Of a stretch of DNA of 64,000 nucleotides, positions 55,816-64,000 are shown piece by piece. Both the position numbers and the translations under genes were made by a program. The DNA is from Butyriboletus loyo (lineage: Eukaryota; Basidiomycota; Agaricomycetes; Boletales; Boletaceae). The notes below the pieces were generated by a model that worked only from the letters and a program-made list of their open reading frames with translations, ran no database searches and was not told the origin of the DNA. Numbering within the stretch: the first letter of the stretch is position 1; every line of letters begins with the position of its first letter. The stretch covers positions 22,032 through 86,031 of the forward strand of contig JBBPSI010000110.1 of the NCBI GenBank assembly GCA_038093515.1, given 5' to 3'.

Positions 55816-56385
55816 GAAGTAGTTGACTTCATCTGCCCGTTGTTCCAAAGTGGTTACGCCTGAGTTTGACGCAGGGGAGTAGTTGGACAGGTGACGACGT
55901 GATCGCGATATTCGAGAACGACAGTGAGAGTCACCACCCCAGATTGTACAGCGCAATACAGGATGAATGGGAGGCGTTTTGGGGCACTTCAATACGACAG
56001 ACCTTCTGTGCTGAATGGGCAAGTCCGAGGAGGAAAGACCTAGATGTTCTCGTGGCCGATTCAGAGTGCGCTTGAGATGTTTTCTTGCCAGACGCGGGCT
56101 TCGACCTAAAGCGGACGTAGCCAAAGTCTGTGGGCAAAGCCGGTGACTAACTTAGGTTCCGTGAATATCGCACGCTTATGGACAATCAATCGAGGTAGAT
56201 AAGGACGAATCGGAGTAGATACAGACATCGTGGTGGATGTAAATGGTAGGAACATAAGTGGGCAAAAGCCCAAAGGGCTTCCCGGCCCGAGGCACTGCCA
56301 GAAAGAGCCAGCTGCATACCTGGAAATAGGGAGCCTGTGATGTGTGCAACTGTGCTCCACCCAAATATGAAGGAATGGGCTCATC
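55816..56385. other. No gene identified
   Basis: A short plus-strand frame at 55866-56075 (MTQGSSWTGDDVIAIFEND) is open but unsupported. The remainder is degenerate. Confidence 0.45.
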
Positions 56386-56680
56386 TCACCACACTGGAAA
56401 CATGATATGGTGATTGAGCTGCCCTGCCACACCTGGATGCTTGTGTAAAGAAGGGGCAAGGATGAGAGCATGGCAACACAGATAGAGGATAAAAGATTCT
56501 CCTGACCAGCAACCCATTGTCTTGATGACATTGAACAGAATACCTTGTAGAAGGTAATGGAGGGTACCACCAATGTGAAGGCTATGATCTTTCAGGTTCA
56601 ACAAGCCATGCTGCAAAACCAAGCCTTTGATGCAGTTGGTGACTTTGGCCTTGGTGAGGGGATGAAGACCCTTTGTTACA
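56386..56680 (-). pseudogene. Tyrosine recombinase C-terminal fragment
   Basis: Minus-strand frame HPLTKAKVTNCIKGL, then DHSLHIGGTLHYLLQG, VIKTMGCWSGESFILYL and CCHALILAP. This is the box II layout of fungal tyrosine recombinases (HxxR, GRW, then Tyr in LYLR). HSLH replaces HSxR, GCW replaces GRW and LYLCC replaces LYLRK, all changes expected from CpG loss in arginine codons. DIRS-type or Crypton-type origin cannot be separated on this fragment. Confidence 0.6.
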
Positions 56681-56725
56681 AGACAACAACTAGCAATGCT
56701 AGGCTGAATATCAAGTCACAGGCGG

Positions 56726-56973
56726 TGTTGAAATGGTAGTGTTCTATTTCTGTATTTCACTTACAGCCACTATGTTTCTAGACGAGTCTATATGACATCA
56801 TTGTCTAGACTCTGTCATGCTTGTTACATTACAAATAGCTCTTATTATGCTATTGGACAATATGTTTAGTCTTATCTCTTATCTCTATCATATTGTCATG
56901 TATTTCATACTATACCTTATATAGGTACTATACAGAACATAAGTACAAACACTCTTGTACTGTATATAAGACA
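56726..56973 (+). repeat. CP LTR, 3' half missing
   Basis: TGTTGAAATGGTAG to TGTATATAAGACA, where it stops against the G2 LTR. Confidence 0.9.
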
Positions 56974-57400
56974 TGTTACGCTGGGCGCTAACAATCAGAA
57001 CAGCGAGGAGGCACTCTGGAGTGGCCTCGAGACTCGGGAGACGATTCTGGGTGAAGTCTCAGACTATGTCTTAGTGTGCACACTAAGAGTCTGGAAATGA
57101 ACTAATTGCTAGCAGATTGCTGCATAGAACTAGATAATGTACATGGTGTAAAGACCGAGCCTTTATACTACTGGGGTCTGCACACAGACCATGTCCCTAA
57201 TCGAGCCACGAGAAGGGAAAGTACAAACGGGGAAGAGATACTCTAGAACGTTCTGGAGTATGAAGGAAAGTGCGTCCGTGCGTGGGAAGTGGTGACTAAG
57301 CTAGAACGGTTGGTACCATTCAAAGGGAACTAGCTGTAAGCTAGGCGAATGAAGTAGTCCAAGTGGTAGTGGAAGGAAAAAGTATACCACTACCGTAACA
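56974..57400 (-). repeat. G2 solo LTR, minus strand, no matching TSD
   Basis: TGTTACGCTGGGCGCTAAC to CACTACCGTAACA. Flanks agaca and gtgct differ: left is a truncated CP LTR, right a truncated transposase, so this LTR marks a recombination or deletion junction. Confidence 0.92.
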
Positions 57401-58196
57401 GTGCTGGCCATACCATAGTACTAAAATCCTGTTCATCTAGCCACTCCTTGACCTTCTTGCAGGTGTGCTTGGGGTTATTGTCTTGTTGGAAAATGGTGTC
57501 AGGAAGATTGAGACTATAATACTGAAGGAAATCTTGAAGTTCATGCTTCAAAATTTGAAGGTATAGGTCCCTATCCATCCTACCATCAATCTTGGTGGCA
57601 TACTCAACCCCCTCCCAACTCATACAGCCCCACATCATCACAGAACCTCCTCCAAACTTGAGTGTCCCCTCTACCAGTCTATCACTGAGCTTCTTCCCTA
57701 GCTTTTTCCACACCCATTTGTGTCCATCTGACCCTAGGCAATTGATTTTAGTCTCATCAGACCATACTACACTCTTCCAGTCCCCCAGAGTCCAATCTTT
57801 GTGAGCATAGGCAAAGTCCCATCTTGCCTTGTGATGCCTGGCAGAGAATAGGTCATTTTCACTTGAGCACAGCTTTCATACCAGATTTTTCAAGTGCTGG
57901 CATACTGTGTTGGGATTGAGGGGTTGGTTGATAATATTTGTGAGAGCTTTGGTCACTGGGACAGCATTTTCTGCCTTGTGAGTAGAGATGAAATGGATGG
58001 CATGGTGGATATTAGCAGGGGAGAGCTTGGATGGATGACCTCCAGTGGACTTTTGCAGAGTAGAATGCTCCTTGGAACAAAGCCTAGAGATGGTGGAAAT
58101 ATGAAGGCCAGTGGTGGAGGTAATGGAGCAAGCAGAATGACCAGAATCAAGCATGGTCAATATGGTATTCTTTTGGGTGGAGGAGATAGATCTCAT
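57401..58196 (-). pseudogene. Tc1/mariner transposase, truncated
   Basis: N-terminal helix-turn-helix part 58196-57876 (MRSISSTQKNTILTMLDSG), a stop, then VVWSDETKINCLGSDG (first catalytic Asp) and 57713-57401 with GGGSVMMWGCMSW, YATKIDGRMDRDLYLQIL and QQDNNPKHT (second catalytic Asp region; usually DNDPKH). The sequence ends at MVWPA, so the SPDLNPIE-type third catalytic block is gone, cut by the G2 LTR. No terminal inverted repeat was identified. Confidence 0.88.
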
Positions 58197-58539
58197 GGTG
58201 GTAGAAGTTGGGAAGAAAGAAGTGCATGAACATTTTCCAACTCAGACATAATGCTTATATGTGTATCTTTGTTTGTAGGACAAAACAAACACAATTATCC
58301 TTTCATTTGACTGAGATTCCACTACTGGGGCAGAAAGTGAATAAACCCTTGCAATGGTATACCTGTTTTAGAATAGACATATCTCCACAGACACATGGCC
58401 ACATCACATGAACCAGGGACCTGTTTGTAGCCAGGAGGCAGTGCTATCACCCATCCCACCAACACTAAGCAGAATTCCCACACCATCAGGTGCTACATGG
58501 CATCTAGTGCAAAACAGTGAAACATTGCAAGGGTTTTTT

Positions 58540-61500
58540 CACTCACTGTATGCTGTTGTCATCATTTACATTGACAATGTTATGATATTTACCAAAGGGA
58601 GAACTAAGGCAGAATACAAGGATATTGTAAAAGAAGTCCTCCAATGCCTTGGGGACAATGATTTATTCATAAAACCAGAACAATGTGTGTTCTCTTCCAA
58701 TAGGGTAGACCTTCTCAGTATGGTAGTCTCCAAGGATGGTGTTGTGATGCAGACCAAGAAAATGCATGCCATCCATGACTAGCCCACTCCCACATGTCTT
58801 AAACAAGTTCAAGTGTTCCTTGGGTTATGTAACTACTATAGAAGGTTTATTGAGGGCTTCTCGGAGATAGCTTGCCCTCTCAACAATTTGATGAAGAAGG
58901 ATACTCCTTTCAAATGGGGTAAAGAAGAACAATTGGTGTTTGATACACTGAAAAAGAAGTTTATAACAGCACCACTTTTAGCCTACCCAGATTGCAACAA
59001 GGAAATGAGAGTAGAAACAGACACTTTAGATATAGCAGTAGGAGCCATTCTTTTCATAAAAGGATTGGATGATCTATGGTGACCCTGTGCTTTCATTTCA
59101 CATTCTTTCAATGCTGTGAAATGTAATCACCCAACCTATGACAAAGAACTATTAGCCATTATCCACACCTTAGAAGCATGGCACCACTATTTAATTGGAA
59201 GAGAAGGTTTCGAGATCTGGATAGATCACAAGAATCTTGAGTATTACAAGAAGCCACAATGTTGTCTGGATGACAAGCCTGCTGGCATGCACTTCTTCAA
59301 GAGTTTAATTATCTTTTTGTGTACAAACCAGGATCTACCAATGGCAGAGCAGATGCACTTTCATGTTGAGCAGACCATGGTGATGCTGTAACAGATCACA
59401 ATACAAACATTACTGTATTACCTTTGAAGCTTTTCATTAATAACATTACTCTTTCTTCTTCATTTTACAATACACTACAAAAAGAAAAAGAAAAAGAAAT
59501 ACCAGGATTCTATTATGATTCAGAACAATCCATATTTATTAATGAAAAGAAAAAAGTCTTTGTGCCTGAAGCACTTAGAATACAATTACTTAACATTTGT
59601 CATGATTCTCCTATTGCTGGCCACTTGGGACAAGCCCATATGGCACATCTTCTCACATGACACTTTACATGGCCTGGTATCACAAAGGACATTAAATGTT
59701 ACATAGATAGCTGTCAAGCATGTGCCCTCATGAAGGGTAAGCAAAATGCACTGGCAGAAAAACTGTTACTGCTTCCCATGGCTAGTCATCCTTGGGAAGA
59801 TATTTCTGTAGATTTTGTTACCAGACTTCTGCTTTCTAACAGCTTTGATGCCATTTGTATGATAGTTGATTGTTTTTCCAAAGAAGTGGTTTATGTCCCT
59901 TGTATGACAACTACCTCTTCTAAGGATTTAGCAGTTATATTCAGAGACAATGTTTGGTGTGTTCACAGACTTCCCCTTACAGTAGTTTCGGACCGAGGTC
60001 CCCAGTTCATTTTGGACTTTACCATGGAGCTTTGCAAGCTTCTCAGCATTTCCCAGAAAATCTCTACAGCTTATCACCCTCAATCTGATGGACAAACTGA
60101 ACAGATAAATAGGGAAATGGAACAATATTTACATATCTATGTGGCTAAAAAACAAGAAACATGGGCTGAGTGGATTAAAATTACTCAGTTCAATCAAAAC
60201 AATTCCCTTACTTCCGCCACTGGTACTATTCCATTCTCTATTATTATCCATGTATTGGGTTCAAGAAGTCTTCTTCTATATTAGATTTTGCATGTACAGC
60301 CAGAAATGTTACGGTAGTGGTATACTTTTTCTCTCCATTACCACTTGGACTACTATGTTCACCTAGCCTTTTGCTAGTTCCCTTTGAACAGTATGACTAT
60401 TCATATTAGTCATCACTTCTCGTGCACAGACGCCATTTCTTTTATACTCAAGAAGCTTCTAGAGTATTCTTTCCTCATTTGTCTTTTGTCTCTCGTGACT
60501 CAATTAGGGACATGGTCTGTGCGCAGACCCCAGTAGTATATAAACCCAGTCTTTACACCGATGTAACCTATCTAGTTCTATGCAGTCTTCTGCTAGTAAT
60601 TAGTTCTCTTCCAGACTCTTAGTGTGTGCACTAAGACATAGTCTGAGACCCATCTGAGAATCGTCTCAAGAGTCCTGCGGCTACTCCAGAGTGCCGCCTC
60701 AGAGTTCTCGTTGTTAGCACCCAGTGTAACAAGAAAGGCTCATGCTGAAGTCAAAGAAGCTTTGAAGGAAGCTCAGAAAAGAATGGTATCACAGGCCGAT
60801 AATAGATGATTGGCTATGCTGGAATACAAATTGGGAGATAGAGTCTGGCTTAGTATGGAAAACCTGAAGTTACCATATACTGCCAGGAAACTCACACAGC
60901 ATTGGATTGATCAGATCACAGCTTTAAAACCGAATGCTGTAACACTTCAGCTACCAAGCAGCATGCATATCCATCTCACTGTTAATATCTCATGTGTCAA
61001 ACCATATCAGGAAACCCTCACTGGGCAACCTGTTATCTGTCCTGATCCTGTCAATGTCACAGATGAAGGACACACAGAGTTTGAAGTTGATTTAATTGTC
61101 TCTTCATGGATGAAGCACAAGAAGTTGGAGTATCTACTATCTTGTGCACTGGAGAGGGTACAATGAAATGGATAGGACTTGGAAACCAGTTTCCAATTTG
61201 GGCAATTTGCAGGACATTATCAAGGATTATCACCATGCCCACCCTTCTGACCCTCAACCTCTTTGAGGCCTTACTATATTTGAAATTTCATCCTTATTCA
61301 AAAAATTTGGTCCAGAACATGGAACTGCCTATCAAGGAACTTGTCTGGAATACAAGTCCTAGGGAGGGTAGTATTATAATACCATATTATTTCCACACTT
61401 TTGATTTTCACCTTTCACTTTCAAAGGACATGTGACTCAGTGCACATGATCATGGGACAGTACATGTGATCAGAACCTAGACAGAGCCTATGATGTAATG

Positions 61501-61560
61501 GTCCAGATTGGCCCATGACATTATCAGTCTAGAATATGACATCATGACTCATGTACTTAA
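58540..61560 (+). pseudogene. pol: CpG-depleted relic of a G1-like gypsy, plus strand
   Basis: Starts inside RT (AVVIIYIDNVMIFTKG, with YIDN for YIDD) and continues through RNase H (59116-59391), integrase (59424-60284: VDFVTRLLLS, SDRGPQFILDF) and, after an inserted G2 LTR, the integrase C-terminus (60810-61166). From about 61371 the start of its 3' LTR follows a GGGAGGG tract and is cut at 61560 by the right-hand G1 gypsy. Gag, protease and most RT are missing. Nearly every CG of the G1 relatives is TG or CA here. Confidence 0.88.
60307..60731 (+). repeat. G2 solo LTR in the gypsy relic, TSD agaaa
   Basis: TGTTACGGTAGTGG to CACCCAGTGTAACA, flanked by agaaa at 60302-60306 and 60732-60736. 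Confidence 0.95.
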
Positions 61561-62065
61561 TGTTACGAGACAACGATGTTATCAAGTCACACGAAGTTCC
61601 ACTACTGTTGCAGTATTACACAGATACTGGCGAGGTATAATGAGGATAGCTCAAATCTTAATCTCTCAACTGTTGCCAGCGAATAAGACAAGTGGTTAAA
61701 GCTAGGGAATCCTAGCCGCAACCACGAGCCCTTTTATATTGTACAAGGATGCGCACAGACCATGCTGTGCGTGTGAGGAATTACTATACATGGATAGACT
61801 AAAGAAGAGAAGCGCAACGGTGATTAACCACACGAGGCGCGGGGATCAAAAAGAAGAGAAGTAAACGGAGATTAAATACATGTGTCGTGACGTCATAGAG
61901 TCTAGGCCTGGTCTAGGCCATGACATCATATGCTTAGTCAGCAATGGATCACATGTAAGTTCCCACGATCACGTGCGCTATGTCACGTGACCTTTGAAAG
62001 TTGAAACGACTAAGTCCGAAGTGAAAGTGTACGCAGTGTATGAATAAAATGTTATGATTATAACA
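61561..62065 (-). repeat. G1 LTR with mixed G1b/G1a sequence
   Basis: First part (TGTTACGAGACAACGATG to GGGAATCCTAGCC) is G1b-like; from about 61740 (TGTACAAGGATGCGCAC, CACACGAGGCGC, TAAGTCCGAAG) it is G1a-like. The switch is near the inferred transcript start. Confidence 0.85.
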
Positions 62066-62080
62066 CTTCCCCCCCCCTAG
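62066..62080 (-). promoter_or_regulatory. Polypurine tract of the right G1 gypsy
   Basis: Minus strand AGGGGGGGGAAG next to the LTR, as at 5717-5731. Confidence 0.85.
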
Positions 62081-64000
62081 GACTCGTATTCCAGACGAGT
62101 TCCTGAATAAGAGGTTCCGTGTTCCGGACCGAATTCCTTAAATAAGGACGAGAATTCCAACAGAGATAGGCCTCGAAGAGGACGTGGGGCGGATGGGTGG
62201 GCCTGGTGGTAATCACGAATGACGTCTTGTGAATTACCCAAGTTTGATACGGGCTCCCATGTACGGTCCGTTTCGTCGTATCCTCTCCAGTGCACTAGAT
62301 ACTCTAATTGCTTACGTTTCATCCGGGAAGTGACAATGTAGTCCACTTCAAATTCCACGTATCCTTCGTCCGTGACGTTGACTGGGTCAGGACGTAAAAC
62401 CGGTTGCCCTGGAAGGGTTTCCCGATAAGGTTTAACACGTGAAATGTTAACTACCGGATGTATACGCATGCTGCTCGGCAGCTGCAATTCCACTGCGTTG
62501 GGTTTGAGTGATTTGATCTTGTACGGACCAATCCAACGTTGTGTGAGTTTCCGTGCGGTATACGGTAACTTCAAGTTTTCCGTAGACAACCACACTCTAT
62601 CTCCAATTTTGTAATCGGGCGCATCCGATCGTCTATTATCGGCCTGCGATACCATGCGCTTTCTAGCTTCTTCTAACGCTTCTTTTACTTCGGCATGTGA
62701 TTTCCCAGCGGCACGTGTGAAATCTCCGGCGAGCGTGTTGGAAGATTTTTCGAAACCGACCCGCGGATAATAGTTACGAGTAATAGAGAATGGAATGGTA
62801 CCAGTGGCGGTGGTGAGGGAGTTATTATGATTAAACTGGGCGATCTTGATCCAATCGGCCCACGTTTCTTGTTTCTTTGCCACGTAGGTACGTAAATATT
62901 GTTCCATTTCCCTATTTATCCGTTCGGTTTGACCATCGGTTTGAGGATGATATGCCGTTGAGAGTTTCTGGGAAATGCCAAGAAGCTTACAAAGCTCTGT
63001 GGTAAAGTCCGATACAAATTGTGGACCTCGGTCCGAAACTATAGAAATAGGGAGTCCGTGAATACACCAAACATTATCTCTAAATATAATTGCTAACTCC
63101 TTAGAAGAGGTAGTCGTCATACAAGGGACGTAAACGACTTCTTTGGAGAAGCGATCCACTATCGTACAAATGGCATCAAAGCCGTTTGAAAGAGGAAGTC
63201 CGGTGACAAAATCTACAGATATATCTTCCCAAGGGTGACTAGCCGAAGGAAGTGGTAATATTTTACCTGCCGGTGCTTTTTGCTTACCCTTCGTGAGGGC
63301 GCACGCTTGGCAAGATTCTACATAACGTTTAACGTCCTTTGTGACTCCTGGCCACGTGAAGTGTCGTGTAAGAAGGTGAGCCGTACGGGCTTGACCCGAG
63401 TGTCCGGCTATAGGAGAATCGTGACATATTTTAAGTAAATCTATCCTAAGTGCCTCAGGCACAAAGACTTTTTTCTTTTCGTTAATAAATACGGATTGTT
63501 CCGAATCGTAATAAAATCCTGGGCATTCTTTTGTTTTTTCTTTTTCGGATTCTTTTTGTAAGGTATCGTAAAAGGAAGAAGAAAGGGAAACTTTATTAAG
63601 GAAAAGGTTCGGGGGAAGTACCGTAATATTGGTATTATGGTCCGTAACGGCATCACCGTGGTCTGCTCGACGCGACAACGCATCTGCTCTGCCATTGGTT
63701 GAGCCTGGTTTGTAAACAAACAAATAATTAAATTCTTGAAGAAGTGCATGCCATCGAGCTTGTCTGCCTGACAGCGTTTGCGGCTTCTTCCAATATTCAA
63801 GGTTTTTGTGATCGGTCCAGATTTCAAATCCTTCTCGACCAATAAGATAGTGGCGCCATTCTTCTAGCGCACGAATAACTGCTAATAGTTCTTTGTCGTA
63901 GATTGGGTAATTCCTTTCAGCAGCGTCGAAGGAATGTGACAAAAAGGCACAGGGTCGCCACAGGTCGTCTGATCCTTTTACGGAAAGAACTGCACCAACC
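62077..64000 (-). CDS. pol: G1 gypsy pol, partial: RNase H, integrase, chromodomain
   Basis: Open from the window edge to the stop at 62077, at least 640 codons without a break. Near the edge GAVLSVKGSDDLWRPCAFLS belongs to RNase H; then TDHKNLEY, the integrase zinc region with ESCQACALTKGKQ, DDE blocks VDFVTGLPLSN, SDRGPQFVSDF and INREMEQYL, and the chromodomain YLVHWRGYDETDRTWEP. It is nearly identical to the left copy but has arginine where that copy has TGA at 6976. This is the most intact pol in the window and could be from a functional element. Confidence 0.93.
   Translation of the reverse strand, partial: VGAVLSVKGSDDLWRPCAFLSHSFDAAERNYPIYDKELLAVIRALEEWRHYLIGREGFEIWTDHKNLEYWKKPQTLSGRQARWHALLQEFNYLFVYKPGSTNGRADALSRRADHGDAVTDHNTNITVLPPNLFLNKVSLSSSFYDTLQKESEKEKTKECPGFYYDSEQSVFINEKKKVFVPEALRIDLLKICHDSPIAGHSGQARTAHLLTRHFTWPGVTKDVKRYVESCQACALTKGKQKAPAGKILPLPSASHPWEDISVDFVTGLPLSNGFDAICTIVDRFSKEVVYVPCMTTTSSKELAIIFRDNVWCIHGLPISIVSDRGPQFVSDFTTELCKLLGISQKLSTAYHPQTDGQTERINREMEQYLRTYVAKKQETWADWIKIAQFNHNNSLTTATGTIPFSITRNYYPRVGFEKSSNTLAGDFTRAAGKSHAEVKEALEEARKRMVSQADNRRSDAPDYKIGDRVWLSTENLKLPYTARKLTQRWIGPYKIKSLKPNAVELQLPSSMRIHPVVNISRVKPYRETLPGQPVLRPDPVNVTDEGYVEFEVDYIVTSRMKRKQLEYLVHWRGYDETDRTWEPVSNLGNSQDVIRDYHQAHPSAPRPLRGLSLLEFSSLFKEFGPEHGTSYSGTRLEYES

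Larger units (their letters stand above)
61561..64000 (-). mobile_element. G1 gypsy chromovirus, right copy, 3' part only (runs off window)
   Basis: 3' LTR 61561-62065, PPT 62066-62080, then pol. Left flank cttaa (61556-61560) should recur beyond the window if the element is complete. Confidence 0.93.

Noticed and set aside
55866..56075. 69-codon plus-strand ORF in the third module copy
   Set aside because: No homologue or context support; the region is degenerate.

Overview
The window looks like a transposon-rich compartment of a filamentous basidiomycete, most likely an Agaricomycete. Two host genes at the left have many tiny introns (about 48-88 nt) and micro-exons. The rest is dominated by chromodomain Ty3/gypsy elements, Ty1/copia elements, solo LTRs with 5-bp target duplications, and decayed fragments of TET/JBP-like, Tc1 and tyrosine-recombinase genes. 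A genus cannot be fixed from sequence reading alone. LTR families are labelled here G1 (subtypes G1a and G1b; chromodomain gypsy), G2 (a second chromodomain gypsy), G3 (known only as LTRs) and CP (copia).

Layout. 1-1414: 3' two thirds of a cytochrome P450, nine exons, intact as far as seen. 2531-4532: secreted protein of unknown function, six exons. 5028-12065: CP LTR relic, then a near-complete G1a gypsy on the minus strand. 12066-19015: a 33/34-bp minisatellite, a decayed TET/JBP-like dioxygenase, G2 and G3 solo LTRs, a 76-bp minisatellite split by a G1b solo LTR, and an unknown reading frame split by a CP solo LTR. 19016-22098: first copy of a duplicated segment with a small secreted-protein gene and a Prp17/CDC40-like WD40 fragment.

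22099-39931 is a four-level nest: a plus-strand copia holds a G3 solo LTR, which holds a minus-strand copia (23031-32147), which holds a G1 solo LTR. 39932-52484: a decayed locus with a Zn2Cys6-like motif that received a full-length G2 gypsy (40849-48442, TSD cttgg), further solo LTRs and repeats. 52485-55435: second copy of the duplicated segment, with a longer Prp17-like pseudogene. 55436-61560: partial third copy of a promoter module, tyrosine-recombinase fragment, truncated CP LTR, G2 LTR, Tc1 transposase fragment and a CpG-depleted plus-strand gypsy relic. 61561-64000: 3' part of a second G1 gypsy on the minus strand with a recombinant LTR, running off the window.

Three things stand out. 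(1) Both gypsy families have a primer-binding site complementary to their own predicted transcript 5' end (11 nt in G1, 10 nt in G2), the Tf1/sushi self-priming arrangement; the copia has a PBS matching the anticodon region of initiator tRNA-Met. (2) Both gypsy/copia lineages carry unexpected extra genes: G2 has an intact third ORF with three zinc knuckles after pol, and the copia has about 2.4 kb of conserved extra ORFs before gag. (3) Decay is strongly CpG to TpG/CpA, and almost every premature stop found is TGA.
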